Shown here: in pieces, positions 55,381 to 64,000 of the stretch
Numbering within the stretch: position 1 is the stretch's first letter
How the letters are laid out: each line of letters starts with the position of its first letter
Made by a program: the position numbers and the translations under genes
NCBI GenBank assembly: GCA_030538425.1
Contig: JAUNTZ010000012.1
Location: 1-64,000, forward strand
Reading direction: 5' to 3'
Length of the DNA: 64,000 nt
From: Paracoccus sp. (in: a-proteobacteria)
GTDB taxonomy: Bacteria > Pseudomonadota > Alphaproteobacteria > Rhodobacterales > Rhodobacteraceae
The notes under the pieces: generated by a model
Databases searched by the model: none
Seen by the model: the letters and a program-made list of their open reading frames with translations, nothing else
Told to the model about the DNA's origin: nothing

Positions 55381-55397
55381 CGGAAATGCTGGGCGTC

Positions 55398-55655
55398 TCA
55401 GTTCGCCGTGGCGGGCGCGGCGGGCACCTCACCTGCGGGGACCGGCGCGGGTTCGACGGCGGTCTGGTCGGTGCCCTCGGCCTCGGTCAGCGGCGCATCG
55501 GCGGGCACGGTGCGGGACACGTCATCGCCTTCGGGATCGCTGCCGCCAAAGACGAACATCGCCAAGGCCGCAACGACAAGAGCAACCAGAATCGCAACCA
55601 AAGCGGGACGATGGCGGTTGGCGGAACGCTCGGGGGTATTTTCGTTATGGGACAT
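55398..55655 (-). CDS. Small single-pass membrane protein, unknown function
   Basis: An 85-aa protein. A polar N-terminus (MSHNENTPERSANRHRP) is followed by one membrane helix (ALVAILVALVVAALAMFVFG), then an acidic, Pro/Ala-rich tail expected in the periplasm. No family recognised, although short proteins of this layout are common in Rhodobacteraceae. It begins 41 bases after the flavoprotein gene and may be co-transcribed. Confidence 0.7.
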   Translation of the reverse strand: MSHNENTPERSANRHRPALVAILVALVVAALAMFVFGGSDPEGDDVSRTVPADAPLTEAEGTDQTAVEPAPVPAGEVPAAPATAN

Positions 55656-55696
55656 CGGTTTCCTCTCGCTTCTGGCAGGTCAACCCGCAAGCGCGG

Positions 55697-57079
55697 CTAT
55701 TGTTCCCGCTCGGGCAAGAGCTTGCCGGGGTTGAGGATGCCAAGCGGGTCCAGAGCCGCCTTGATCGCGCCCATCACCGCCCAGCCCTCGCCATGTTCGG
55801 CGGGCATATAGCCGCGTTTGCCGATCCCGATGCCATGTTCGCCCGAGACCGTGCCACCGACCGACAACGCCCGTTCCGCCATCTTCCCGGCCACCGCCTT
55901 GGCGCGGGCCAGCTCCTCGGCATTGCCCGGCTCAACCAGAATCGAGGCGTGGAAATTGCCGTCGCCGACATGGCCCAGAATGGGACCGACAAGGCCCGAG
56001 GCGGCGATATCGGCATGGGCCGCCGCAACCGCCCCGGCCAGTTCCGACATCGGCACACAGACATCGGTGATCAGCGCGGTGGCCCCGGGGCGCAGCGCAA
56101 GGCAGGCCGGATAACCCTGATGCCGCATCCGCCACAGCTTGGCGCGGTCTTCGGCGGTGCTGGCCCAGTCAAAGCCCTCGGCGCCGAAATCGGCGGCAAT
56201 CTCGCCAAAGCGGGCGGCATCAAGCGCGACCGTCTCGGGCGAGCCGTGGAACTCGATCATCAGATGCGGGGCTTCGGGCAGGCTGGTTTTCGCATAGGCG
56301 TTGAAGGCGCGGGCGACGGCGCTGTCCACGAACTCGATCCGCGCCATGGGGATGCCCGACTGGATCGTCGCGGTGACGCATTCGACCGCCTCTTCCAGCG
56401 AGCCAAAGCGGCAGACCGCCGCCGCCACATCCTCGGGCTGGCCATGAAGTCGCAGGGTCAGTTCGGTGATGATGCCAAGCGTGCCTTCGGAGCCCACCAT
56501 CAGCGCGGTCAGGTCATAGCCCGTCGAGGATTTAGCCGCCCGCGAGCCGGTGCGGATCACCCGCCCATCGGCCAGAACCACCTCAAGCGCGGCCACATTG
56601 TCGCGCATCGTGCCATAGCGCACGGCGGTCGTGCCGCTGGCCCGCGTCGCCGCCATCCCGCCAAGGCTGGCATTCGCGCCGGGGTCGATGGGAAAGAACA
56701 GCCCCGTGGCGCGCAATTCGGTATTCAGCGCCTCGCGCGTCACACCGGGCTGGACCACGGCCAGCATATCGCCCGGCAGGACCTCCAGCACGCGGTCCAT
56801 GCGCATCATGTCCAGCGACAGCCCGCCCTGGGTTGCCAGCGCCTGCCCCTCAAGCGAGGTGCCGGTGCCCCAGCCGATCACCGGAACGCGGTGGCTGTGG
56901 CAGATCGCCATGATACGGCTGATTTCTTCGGTGGTTTCGGGCCATGCCACCGCGTCGGGGGGCGGGGCGCGGTGCCATGCCTCGGACCCGGCATGGGCGT
57001 CGCGGTCCGCCTGTTTCACCGAAAACCGTTCGCCAAGGATCGCGCCGATCGCGTCCCATGCGGCTTGAAAATCTGTCAT
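55697..57079 (-). CDS. FAD-linked oxidase, glycolate oxidase GlcD/D-lactate dehydrogenase type
   Basis: A 460-aa vanillyl-alcohol-oxidase-fold flavoprotein. The FAD-binding PCMH domain (about 40-215) has PVIGWGTGTSLEGQAL and FFPIDPGANASLGGMAATRA. The C-terminal substrate domain includes LGHVGDGNFHASILV and SGEHGIGIGKRGYMPAEHG. It oxidises a D-2-hydroxy acid such as D-lactate or glycolate. No glcE or glcF partner is adjacent, which favours a stand-alone D-lactate dehydrogenase-type enzyme. The ATG at 57079 is chosen over the frame opening at 57115. Confidence 0.88.
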   Translation of the reverse strand: MTDFQAAWDAIGAILGERFSVKQADRDAHAGSEAWHRAPPPDAVAWPETTEEISRIMAICHSHRVPVIGWGTGTSLEGQALATQGGLSLDMMRMDRVLEVLPGDMLAVVQPGVTREALNTELRATGLFFPIDPGANASLGGMAATRASGTTAVRYGTMRDNVAALEVVLADGRVIRTGSRAAKSSTGYDLTALMVGSEGTLGIITELTLRLHGQPEDVAAAVCRFGSLEEAVECVTATIQSGIPMARIEFVDSAVARAFNAYAKTSLPEAPHLMIEFHGSPETVALDAARFGEIAADFGAEGFDWASTAEDRAKLWRMRHQGYPACLALRPGATALITDVCVPMSELAGAVAAAHADIAASGLVGPILGHVGDGNFHASILVEPGNAEELARAKAVAGKMAERALSVGGTVSGEHGIGIGKRGYMPAEHGEGWAVMGAIKAALDPLGILNPGKLLPEREQ

Positions 57080-57142
57080 GCTGCGGCCCCCTTCTTGTCT
57101 GGCGCAGCATTTCACGCCGCGCGGGCCGGGGCAAGCAGCAGC

Positions 57143-57595
57143 TTAGGGCTTGAAAGGCGCCATTCCCGCCCGCGCCAGCTCATCGGCGCGTTCGTTCTCG
57201 GCATGGCCCGCATGGCCCTTGATCCATTTCCATTGCACATCATGGCGCGCCTGCGCCGCGTCCAGCCGCTGCCACAGATCCACATTCTTGACAGGCTTGC
57301 GGTCAGCGGTTTTCCAGCCGTTCCGCTTCCAGCCATGGATCCACTGGCTGACCCCGTTTTTCACATAGGCCGAGTCGGTGGTGATGGTGATCCGGCTGGC
57401 CCGCGTCAGCGCCTCAAGCGCCGAGATCGCGGCCATCAGCTCCATCCGGTTATTGGTCGTGTCGGCCTCGCCGCCCTGCAACTCACGTTCCTTGACGACG
57501 GTCTCGCCATCCATGGCGCGCATCAAGACGCCCCAGCCGCCGGGACCGGGATTGCCGCTGCACGCGCCGTCCGTCCATGCGAAAAGCTCAGTCAT
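57143..57595 (-). CDS. rnhA: Ribonuclease HI
   Basis: RNase HI (150 aa) removes RNA from RNA-DNA hybrids. Active-site residues are in the standard positions: Asp in [17 protein letters not shown], Glu in [13 protein letters not shown], Asp in [18 protein letters not shown], and the His/Asp region in [18 protein letters not shown]. The frame extends upstream to 57682 across the spacer; the ATG at 57595 gives a normal protein. It follows ispH, a pairing often seen in Rhodobacteraceae. Confidence 0.96.
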   Translation of the reverse strand: MTELFAWTDGACSGNPGPGGWGVLMRAMDGETVVKERELQGGEADTTNNRMELMAAISALEALTRASRITITTDSAYVKNGVSQWIHGWKRNGWKTADRKPVKNVDLWQRLDAAQARHDVQWKWIKGHAGHAENERADELARAGMAPFKP

Positions 57596-57658
57596 AGCGC
57601 GCCTCAGACCAAAGCATCTGAAAAGGGCGGATGAAATGGCAGGAAAAACATCATCGGG

Positions 57659-57682
57659 CTTCTTCTGTGCAAAAATACTCAT
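57659..57682 (+). repeat. Short intergenic motif, cttcttctgtgc type
   Basis: cttcttctgtgc followed by aaaaatactcat, just beyond the ispH terminator. Third copy of the motif seen at 31327 and 48243. Confidence 0.6.
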
Positions 57683-57686
57683 AAAA

Positions 57687-57699
57687 GGGCGAAGCGCCC
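57687..57699 (-). terminator. Small terminator after ispH
   Basis: GGGCG-CTT-CGCCC on the minus strand followed by TTTT, 8 bases past the ispH stop. The stem is short, so some read-through into rnhA is likely. Confidence 0.55.
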
Positions 57700-57706
57700 C
57701 CGGCGC

Positions 57707-58666
57707 TTATGCCTCGCGCAGCACCCGCGGCACCTTGAATTCGACGTTTTCCTGCGCGGTCTCGACCACCTCGACGGTCAGGTCATAGCGCGCGCGGAAG
57801 GCGTCGATCACCTCATTGATCAGCACTTCGGGCGCCGATGCTCCGGCGGTCACGCCGACCGCCCGCGCGCCCTCGATGGCGCGCCAGTCGATATTCTCGG
57901 CCCGCATCACCAATTGGCTATAAGCGCAGCCCGAAGCCGAGCCCACCTCAACCAGACGGCGCGAGTTCGATGAGTTGGGCGCGCCGATCACCAGCAGAGC
58001 GTCGATCAGGGGCGCAATCGCCTTGACCGCCGCCTGACGGTTGGTGGTGGCATAGCAGATATCCTCTTTCGCGGGACCGATGATCGCCGGGAACCGCGCC
58101 TGAAGCGCCGCGACGATTTCCGCCGTATCGTCCACCGACAGCGTGGTCTGGGTGATATAGGCCAGCCGTTCGGGGTCGCGGGGGGTGATGCGGGCGACAT
58201 CGGCGGCGGTCTCGACCAGAATCACCTCACCCTCAGGCAGTTGCCCCATGGTGCCCAGAACCTCGGGGTGGCCAGCATGGCCGATCATCACCATTTGCAG
58301 GCCCGCCGCGTGGTGGCGTTCGGCCTCGACATGAACCTTGCTGACCAGAGGGCAGGTCGCATCGACAAAGACCATCTCGCGCCGCCGCGCCTCGGCGGGC
58401 ACGGATTTCGGCACGCCATGGGCCGAAAAGATCACGGGTCGGTCGGCGGGGCATTCGTCCAGCTCTTCGACGAACACCGCGCCCTTGTCGCGCAGGCTGT
58501 CCACGACGAATTTATTATGCACGATCTCGTGGCGCACAAAGACCGGCGCGCCCCATTTTTCCAACGCCATTTCAACGATCTTGATGGCGCGGTCCACGCC
58601 CGCGCAAAAGCCGCGCGGGGCGGCCAGATAAAGGGTCAAAGGCGGCTTGGGGGCGTTCTGTTCCAT
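57707..58666 (-). CDS. ispH: 4-hydroxy-3-methylbut-2-enyl diphosphate reductase
   Basis: IspH (319 aa), the last enzyme of the MEP isoprenoid pathway and an iron-sulfur protein. The cluster cysteines lie in [13 protein letters not shown] (C21), [12 protein letters not shown] and the [22 protein letters not shown] region. [10 protein letters not shown] and SAHGVPKSV are further signatures. The open frame runs far upstream to 59596, antisense to the sugar dehydrogenase; the ATG at 58666 gives the family start ([20 protein letters not shown]). Confidence 0.96.
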   Translation of the reverse strand: MEQNAPKPPLTLYLAAPRGFCAGVDRAIKIVEMALEKWGAPVFVRHEIVHNKFVVDSLRDKGAVFVEELDECPADRPVIFSAHGVPKSVPAEARRREMVFVDATCPLVSKVHVEAERHHAAGLQMVMIGHAGHPEVLGTMGQLPEGEVILVETAADVARITPRDPERLAYITQTTLSVDDTAEIVAALQARFPAIIGPAKEDICYATTNRQAAVKAIAPLIDALLVIGAPNSSNSRRLVEVGSASGCAYSQLVMRAENIDWRAIEGARAVGVTAGASAPEVLINEVIDAFRARYDLTVEVVETAQENVEFKVPRVLREA

Positions 58667-58795
58667 GGCTTCCCGAGTAGCGATAATGCGCCGAAAGGTC
58701 CAGTTGTGACCGCTCACATATGTTGGAGGGGCGAAACCATGCCCGGCCAGCCGCGTTGAGGCGCGAACCCATTTGAACAGAAAAGCGAGTTTTCC

Positions 58796-60004
58796 ATGAA
58801 GCCTGCAACCCGTTCCGCCCTCACCGCCACCGCCGCCCTTCTGGCGCTGAGCCTGCCTGTGGCCGCGCAAGAGCCGGTCCCGACGCCCGCGCCGAATGCG
58901 CCCGATCAGCAACCCGCCTTCCCTGAACAGACCCGCGCACCCGAGGTGGATAGCGGCGTCTCGCTGGCGGTTGAGACCGTGACCGAGGGTCTGGTCAACC
59001 CCTGGGCGGTGGCCTTGTTGCCCGATGGCGGCGCACTTGTGACTGAGCGGCCCGGCCGGATGCGCCATGTCGGCGCGGATGGCGCGCTTTCTGAACCGCT
59101 TGACGGCCTGCCCGATATCGTGGCCGCGCGTCAGGGCGGGCTTCTGGACGTCACCCTCTCGCCCGATTTCGAGAGTGACCGGATGGTCTATTTCAGCTTT
59201 TCCGAGCCGCGCGACGGCGAAGAGGTGAACGGCACCTCGGTCGCGCGTGGGGTTCTGGCTGAGGATAACGCCTCGCTCAGCGATGTTCAGGTGATCTTCC
59301 GCGCCGAGCCGGGCGTGCCCAACAACATGCATTACGGCTCTCGCGTGGTCTTTGCGCCCGATGGCAACCTGTTCGTGACCCTGGGCGAGCGCTCGGACCG
59401 GGAATATCGCGATCAGGCGCAAGACCCGATGTCGCATCTGGGCAAGCTGGTGCGGATTGCGCCCGATGGCACGATCCCGGCGGATAACCCCTTCGCAGAC
59501 GGCTCCGAGGCCCTGCCCGAGATCTATGCGATGGGCTTTCGCAACGTGCAGGCCGCAGCCATTGACGCCGAGGGCCAGCTTTGGACCATCGAACATGGCC
59601 CCAAAGGCGGCGATGAGCTGAACCGGCCCCAGCCGGGGCTGAACTATGGCTGGCCGGTCATCACCTACGGGATCGAATATTCCGGCGGTGAGGTCGGCGA
59701 AGGGCTGACCCAGAAGGACGGGCTGGAGCAGCCGGTCTATTACTGGGACCCGGTCATCGCGCCGTCCGGTGCGCTGTTCTATACGGGCGAGATGTTCGGC
59801 GAATGGCAGGGTGATCTGCTGATCGGCGCGATGAACCCGCCCGGTCTGGTGCGGCTGGAACTCGACGGTGAGCGCGTCTCGGGTGAGGAACGCTTTGATC
59901 CGGAGATCGGGCGCATCCGCGATGTGGCGCAGGCCGAGGACGGCGCGATCTGGGTCGTGACCGATGAAGAGGCTGGCGGGCTTTATCGCCTGTCGCTGCA
60001 GTAA
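58796..60004 (+). CDS. Periplasmic PQQ-type soluble sugar dehydrogenase
   Basis: A 402-aa secreted protein: signal peptide (ending LPVAAQ), a Pro-rich spacer, then a six-bladed propeller of the GdhB/aldose sugar dehydrogenase family. Signatures are [60 protein letters not shown] and [20 protein letters not shown]. It would oxidise aldoses in the periplasm using PQQ, although some family members are not active sugar oxidases. No PQQ synthesis genes are in the window. The start has no strong upstream G-rich site. Confidence 0.9.
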   Translation: MKPATRSALTATAALLALSLPVAAQEPVPTPAPNAPDQQPAFPEQTRAPEVDSGVSLAVETVTEGLVNPWAVALLPDGGALVTERPGRMRHVGADGALSEPLDGLPDIVAARQGGLLDVTLSPDFESDRMVYFSFSEPRDGEEVNGTSVARGVLAEDNASLSDVQVIFRAEPGVPNNMHYGSRVVFAPDGNLFVTLGERSDREYRDQAQDPMSHLGKLVRIAPDGTIPADNPFADGSEALPEIYAMGFRNVQAAAIDAEGQLWTIEHGPKGGDELNRPQPGLNYGWPVITYGIEYSGGEVGEGLTQKDGLEQPVYYWDPVIAPSGALFYTGEMFGEWQGDLLIGAMNPPGLVRLELDGERVSGEERFDPEIGRIRDVAQAEDGAIWVVTDEEAGGLYRLSLQ

Positions 60005-60019
60005 CGCCCCCGCAAACGA

Positions 60020-60049
60020 AAACGCCGCCCTGCTTGCGGGGCGGCGTTT
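60020..60049. terminator. Bidirectional terminator between convergent genes
   Basis: AACGCCGCCC (60021-60030) pairs with GGGCGGCGTT (60039-60048). A-rich sequence lies on the left and TTTG on the right, so it can serve the sugar dehydrogenase on the plus strand and the NYN gene on the minus strand. Confidence 0.75.
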
Positions 60050-60058
60050 GATATTCGG

Positions 60059-60616
60059 CTATTCCTCGGCGGTGTCGCGTCCATTGTCACGCGGCGGACG
60101 CCCGATCACATCGCGCAGCGCCTCAAGCTCGATGAAATTGTCGGCCTGACGGCGCAGATCGTCCGAGATCATCGGCGGCTGGCTGCGCGTGGTCGACACA
60201 ACCGAGACCCGCACCCCCTGCCGCTGCAATGCCGCCACAAGCGGACGAAAATCGCCATCGCCCGAAAACAGCACCGCGTGATCCATATGCGGGGCCAATT
60301 CCATCGCATCGACCGCCAGCTCAATATCCATATTGCCCTTGATCTTACGCCGGCCCATCGAATCGGTGTATTCCTTGGCAGGCTTTGTCACCAGGGCAAA
60401 GCCGTTATATTGCAGCCAATCGACCAGTGGACGTATCGGGGAATATTCCTCATTTTCCAGCAGCGCGGTGTAATAATACGCCCGCAAAAGCTTTCCGCGA
60501 CGTTCAAACTCTTGTCGCAAGAGCTTATAGTCGATGTCAAAGCCCAAGGATTTCGACGCAGCGTAAAGATTGGACCCGTCTATGAAAAGCGCGAGCCTGT
60601 CATCCTTGTAGAACAA
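60059..60616 (-). CDS. NYN-domain protein, LabA/DUF88 family
   Basis: A 185-aa PIN-like nuclease-fold protein. The acidic residues expected of the NYN active site are in LALFIDGSNLY, KGNMDIELAVDAMEL and LFSGDGDFRPLV; VSVVSTTRSQPPMISDDLRR follows. Members are thought to be ribonucleases acting on tRNA or other RNAs, though this one's target is unknown. Stand-alone gene, divergent from folK. Confidence 0.85.
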   Translation of the reverse strand: MFYKDDRLALFIDGSNLYAASKSLGFDIDYKLLRQEFERRGKLLRAYYYTALLENEEYSPIRPLVDWLQYNGFALVTKPAKEYTDSMGRRKIKGNMDIELAVDAMELAPHMDHAVLFSGDGDFRPLVAALQRQGVRVSVVSTTRSQPPMISDDLRRQADNFIELEALRDVIGRPPRDNGRDTAEE

Positions 60617-60707
60617 AAGTCACCTCCCCGGCGCTTGCGTATCAGACCGTTTCCCCGGATGGCCGCAAGCGCGATTAAAATTGCCCGCAAAGTGGCAGGA
60701 ACCAAGA

Positions 60708-61280
60708 ATGCAAGAAAACCTATGCTTCATCGCCACAGGCGCAAACCTGTCTTATTCGGCAACTGGCCCTGCGGGCAGCCAGATTGCCGCGCTGCGGGCG
60801 CTTGATCAGCGGGCGGATATGGCGGTTGTCGCGGTGTCGCGCTTTTATCGCAGCCCGGCTTTTCCGGCAGGCTCGGGCCCTGATTATGTCAACGCCTGCG
60901 CGGCGATCCGGTCCGGGCTTGGCCCGCAAGATCTGCTGGCGGTGCTGCATGAGACAGAGGCTGCCTTGGGCCGGGTTCGGGCGCAGCGTTGGGGCGCGCG
61001 GGTGATCGACCTTGATCTGATCGGATTGGGCGCGATGGTTCTGCCCGATGCGGCGACGCAGAGCCATTGGCGCGAACTGCCCCCGCCCGCGCAGGCCGAA
61101 ACGGCGCCCGGGCAGCTGATCCTGCCCCATCCGCGCATGCAGGATCGTGCCTTCGTACTGAAACCCTTGGCCGATATCGCGCCCCTGTGGCGGCACCCGC
61201 TGACCGGGCTTTCGGTGGCCGCGATGCTGGCCGCCCTGCCCGCTGCGGATCGGGACGCGGTTTTGCCCTTTATTTCTTGA
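60708..61280 (+). CDS. folK: 6-hydroxymethyl-7,8-dihydropterin pyrophosphokinase
   Basis: HPPK (190 aa) of folate synthesis. Family features are FIATGANLSYSATGPAGSQI, SRFYRSPAFPAGSGPDYVNA, RWGARVIDLDLIGLGAMV (catalytic Asp pair) and LPHPRMQDRAFVLKPLADIA. The ATG at 60708 follows GGAACCAAG; the frame opens 27 bases earlier at a TTG. Its stop overlaps the -35 element of the rpoZ promoter. Confidence 0.94.
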   Translation: MQENLCFIATGANLSYSATGPAGSQIAALRALDQRADMAVVAVSRFYRSPAFPAGSGPDYVNACAAIRSGLGPQDLLAVLHETEAALGRVRAQRWGARVIDLDLIGLGAMVLPDAATQSHWRELPPPAQAETAPGQLILPHPRMQDRAFVLKPLADIAPLWRHPLTGLSVAAMLAALPAADRDAVLPFIS

Positions 61281-61305
61281 CATTTGGCGTCCGGCCCGCC
61301 ATCTA
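61277..61305 (+). promoter_or_regulatory. Candidate rpoZ-rsh promoter
   Basis: A perfect TTGACA (61277-61282), 17 bases, then CATCTA (61300-61305), 42 bases before the rpoZ ATG. The -35 hexamer overlaps the folK stop codon. Confidence 0.6.
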
Positions 61306-61347
61306 TCTTCCTTCACCCGCAGACCGAATCGATAACAAGGTGACTGA

Positions 61348-61704
61348 ATGGCCCGCGTAACCGTCGAAGATTGTGTAGATAAAGTTCCGAACCGCTTCGA
61401 TCTGGTGATGCTTGCCGCGCATCGGGCGCGTGAGATTGCGACCGGCAGCAAGCCCACGGTGGACATCGACAATGACAAGAACCCGGTTCTGGCCCTGCGC
61501 GAGATCGCCGATGAAACCCAGCCCGTCGATGACCTGCGCGAACGCATGATCGAGGCCAGCCAGCACGAGATCGAGGTGGACGAACCCGAAGAAGACGCCA
61601 TGGCGCTGTTGCTGGGGGCCGAAAACGACCGCCCCAAGCCCGCCGAGGAGGAGTCTGAGGAACGCCTGCTGCGCATGATGCTTGAAGCCAATAACCGCGA
61701 TTGA
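61348..61704 (+). CDS. rpoZ: RNA polymerase omega subunit
   Basis: Omega (118 aa), a chaperone-like subunit that also forms part of a ppGpp site in many proteobacteria. The N-terminal [20 protein letters not shown], then [19 protein letters not shown] and [14 protein letters not shown], are diagnostic. The acidic C-terminal extension is usual in Rhodobacteraceae. It is 21 bases upstream of the (p)ppGpp synthetase gene. Confidence 0.96.
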   Translation: MARVTVEDCVDKVPNRFDLVMLAAHRAREIATGSKPTVDIDNDKNPVLALREIADETQPVDDLRERMIEASQHEIEVDEPEEDAMALLLGAENDRPKPAEEESEERLLRMMLEANNRD

Positions 61705-61725
61705 TCAAAACAGGTTTTCGGCGCG

Positions 61726-63891
61726 ATGATTGATGTCGAAGACCTGATCGCGCTGATCCGCAACTATAATCCGCACAGCGATGAGGACATGATCCGTCGC
61801 GCCTATGCTTATGGCGCGATGATGCATGAGGGCCAGACCCGCCATTCGGGTGAGCCCTATTTTACCCATCCGGTTGAGGTCGCGGCCATCCTGACCGAGA
61901 TGCAGCTGGACGATGCGACCATCGTCACCGCACTTTTGCATGACACGATCGAGGACACCCGCTCAACCTGGTCCGAAGTGTCTGAGCTGTTCGGGGCTGA
62001 GGTCGCCGATCTGGTCGATGGGGTGACCAAGCTGACCAAGCTGCAACTCTCGGGCAGCCACTCCAAACAGGCCGAAAACTTTCGCAAGCTGTTCATCGCC
62101 ATGACCCGCGACATGCGGGTTCTGCTGGTCAAGCTGGCCGACCGGCTGCACAATATGCGCACGATCCGCGCCATGCGCCCCGACAAACAGGTGCAAAAAG
62201 CCCGCGAAACCATGGATATTTACGCGCCTTTGGCGGGCCGTGTCGGTATGCAGGGGATGCGGGAAGAGCTGGAGGATCTGGCCTTCAAGGTCATCAACCG
62301 CGAGGCCCGCCAGTCGATCATCCGCCGCTTTGTCACGCTGCAACGCGAATCGGGCGATGTGATCTCGAAAATCACCGCCGATATCCGCACCGAGCTGGAC
62401 AAGGCGGGCATCGACGCCGATGTTTACGGGCGCGCCAAGCGGCCCTTCTCGGTCTGGCGCAAGATGCAGGAAAAGCAGTTGGCTTTCTCGCGGCTCTCGG
62501 ACATTTACGGGTTTCGCATCATCACCCGCTCGGAAGAGGATTGTTACCGCACGTTGGGGCTGATCCACAGCCGTTGGCGGGCGGTGCCGGGGCGGTTCAA
62601 GGACTATATCAGCCAACCCAAATCGAACGGCTATCGGTCGATTCACACCACCGTTTCAGGCCGCGACGGCAAGCGGGTCGAGGTGCAGATCCGCACCCGC
62701 CAGATGCATGAGGTCGCGGAATCGGGCGTGGCCGCGCATTGGTCCTATCGCGACGGCGTGCGCTCGAACAACCCGTTCGCGGTGGACCCGTCGCAATGGA
62801 TCGCCACCATGTCCGAGCGGCTGGGCGATGAGGATCACGATGAGTTTCTGGAACATTTCAAGCTGGAAATGTATGCCGACCAGGTGTTCTGCTTCACGCC
62901 CAAGGGCGATGTGATCCCCCTGCCGAAGGGGGCGACGGCGATTGACTTTGCCTATGCGATTCACACGCGGGTCGGGAATGCCTTTGTCGGCGCCAAGGTG
63001 GACGGTATCCGCACGCCGATGTGGACCAAGCTGCGCAACGGTCAGATGGTCGATGTGATCACGGCGTCCGGTCAGCGCCCTGAACTGGGCTGGTTGGAGA
63101 TGGTCGCCACGGGGCGCGCCAAATCGGCCATTCGCCGCAGCCTGCGTGAGGCCGACCGCGAACGCTATGTCAAGCTGGGCGCGGAATTGCTGCGCGTGGC
63201 CTTCGAACACCACGCCCGCAAGCTGACCGACAAGGCGCTGCGCACCGCCGCCGAAAAGCTGGCTCTGCCCTCGGCGGATGAGATGCTGGCGCGGGTCGGC
63301 ACCTCGGATCTGGCCGCGCAAGAGGTGCTGGCTGCGCTTTACCCCGAGCTTGAGCCGCGCAAGGACATTATCGACCCCGCCCATCCGATTGCCGGGCTGA
63401 CCGCCGATCAGCGGTTTGAGCGTGCCTCCTGCTGTCTGCCGCTGCCGGGTGAGCGGATCGTCGGCATCTCGCAGCCCGGTCGCGGGTTGGTGCTGCACGC
63501 CATCGACTGCCCCAGTCTTGAGCTGCATGAGGACGAACTTGACCGTTGGGTCGATCTGCGTTGGCGTGAGGGGGATCACCCGCCGGTCTATACCGTGCCG
63601 CTGGACATCGTGATCCGCCATGACGCGGGGGTTCTGGGCCGCATCTGCACGCTGATTGGCGGCTGCCGCGCCAATATCTCTGACCTGCAATTCGTTGATC
63701 GCAAACCGGATTTTTACCGGCTTCGCATCGACGTTGACCTGCGCGACCATGAACAGCTGCACGTCCTTTTGACCGCGCTTGAGGCCGAAAGCGATGTCGC
63801 GCAGATCACCCGCATCCGAGAGCCCGCACCCTATGCCGAGGGCTTGGCTGCGGCGCGGGCCAAACGCGCCGAGCGCGCCGCCGCGCAATAG
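61726..63891 (+). CDS. rsh: Bifunctional (p)ppGpp synthetase/hydrolase
   Basis: A long RelA/SpoT homologue (721 aa). The HD hydrolase domain (1-180) has intact HDTIEDT (H72, D73), so hydrolysis is expected. The synthetase domain (about 230-345) contains SNGYRSIHTTVSGRDGKRVE and EVQIRTRQMHEVAESGVAAH. A TGS domain follows (CFTPKGDVIPLPKGATAIDF), then a zinc-finger-type region with SCCLPLPGERIVG and a C-terminal ACT domain. It is the stringent-response enzyme, as the single long Rsh is in most alphaproteobacteria. Confidence 0.96.
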   Translation: MIDVEDLIALIRNYNPHSDEDMIRRAYAYGAMMHEGQTRHSGEPYFTHPVEVAAILTEMQLDDATIVTALLHDTIEDTRSTWSEVSELFGAEVADLVDGVTKLTKLQLSGSHSKQAENFRKLFIAMTRDMRVLLVKLADRLHNMRTIRAMRPDKQVQKARETMDIYAPLAGRVGMQGMREELEDLAFKVINREARQSIIRRFVTLQRESGDVISKITADIRTELDKAGIDADVYGRAKRPFSVWRKMQEKQLAFSRLSDIYGFRIITRSEEDCYRTLGLIHSRWRAVPGRFKDYISQPKSNGYRSIHTTVSGRDGKRVEVQIRTRQMHEVAESGVAAHWSYRDGVRSNNPFAVDPSQWIATMSERLGDEDHDEFLEHFKLEMYADQVFCFTPKGDVIPLPKGATAIDFAYAIHTRVGNAFVGAKVDGIRTPMWTKLRNGQMVDVITASGQRPELGWLEMVATGRAKSAIRRSLREADRERYVKLGAELLRVAFEHHARKLTDKALRTAAEKLALPSADEMLARVGTSDLAAQEVLAALYPELEPRKDIIDPAHPIAGLTADQRFERASCCLPLPGERIVGISQPGRGLVLHAIDCPSLELHEDELDRWVDLRWREGDHPPVYTVPLDIVIRHDAGVLGRICTLIGGCRANISDLQFVDRKPDFYRLRIDVDLRDHEQLHVLLTALEAESDVAQITRIREPAPYAEGLAAARAKRAERAAAQ

Positions 63892-63900
63892 GGGGTCTTG

Positions 63901-64000
63901 ATGTTCAAACGCCGCAAGCCGCGCAGCTATTCGCAGATCGCCACAGATTTCGTCTATCCGCGCGGCGGCTGGACCCGTGCGGCGCAATATGTCTGGCACC
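63901..64000 (+). CDS. DUF2062 protein, 5' part only
   Basis: Thirty-three codons run off the right edge: MFKRRKPRSYSQIATDFVYP and on through RGGWTRAAQYVWH. This basic start followed by YPRGGW is typical of DUF2062 membrane proteins found right after rsh in Rhodobacteraceae. The gene begins 9 bases after the rsh stop, so it is in the same operon. Confidence 0.75.
   Translation, partial: MFKRRKPRSYSQIATDFVYPRGGWTRAAQYVWH

Noticed and set aside
57707..59596. Very long ispH (629 codons)
   Set aside because: The upstream 310 codons are antisense to the sugar dehydrogenase and unlike IspH. The ATG at 58666 gives the normal length.

Overview
The window is GC-rich alphaproteobacterial chromosome, most like Rhodobacteraceae (Paracoccus or a close relative). 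The grounds are the gene families, the folK-rpoZ-rsh-DUF2062 order at the right end, an RNase E with an acidic insert in its S1 domain, a DctB/DctD pair, and short intergenic motifs of a type I associate with this family. The genus is an inference. I found no rRNA, tRNA, intact insertion sequence or CRISPR array.

Layout. 0.3-13 kb: a secreted tannase/feruloyl-esterase family protein, rplM-rpsI, a hotdog thioesterase, an enoyl-CoA hydratase-like protein, ccdA, rne, dctB-dctD and purQ. 13.2-14.3 kb: a D-2-hydroxyacid dehydrogenase whose 3' end is tandemly duplicated. 14.6-23.1 kb: an oxidative L-fucose module on the minus strand (3-keto-acid dehydrogenase, lactonase, ribose-type ABC transporter, fuconate dehydratase, sugar dehydrogenase), with a divergent IclR regulator and a FucU mutarotase.

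23.2-39.8 kb: a hexuronate/pectin island. It holds uxaA, a uxuB-type reductase, kduD, kduI, uxaC, a GntR regulator, kdgK, an AraC regulator, an internally deleted GH4 gene, an oligogalacturonide ABC importer in togMNAB order, a cytoplasmic GH28 and a GH105. Oligogalacturonides would be imported and cut inside the cell. Saturated ends would pass through UxaC, a reductase and UxaA, and unsaturated ends through KduI and KduD. Both routes meet at 2-keto-3-deoxygluconate, which KdgK phosphorylates. A perfect palindrome, TATTCTAGAATA, lies in the core promoters of both uxaA and uxaC and is the best candidate GntR operator.

39.9-64 kb: nadE, an 18-repeat secreted MORN protein, a 54-residue membrane protein with a VWA/CoxE-like protein, a proline-rich membrane protein with a DedA protein, an M48 protease, a membrane alpha/beta-hydrolase coupled to a cytochrome P450, pyrH, miaA, an AraC-type regulator, a decayed solute-binding-protein pseudogene, a GH25 lipoprotein, a GlcD-like flavoprotein, rnhA, ispH, a PQQ-type sugar dehydrogenase, a LabA-like NYN protein, folK, rpoZ, rsh and the start of a DUF2062 gene.

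The most unusual feature is a set of intergenic tandem amplifications at gene junctions: degenerate ~180-bp units (5.4 kb), a 103-bp duplication of a gene end (14.1 kb), a ~227-bp unit carrying the end of one gene plus the start of the next (44.6-45.3 kb), and a seven-unit ~170-bp array with one near-perfect duplication (47.1-48.3 kb).
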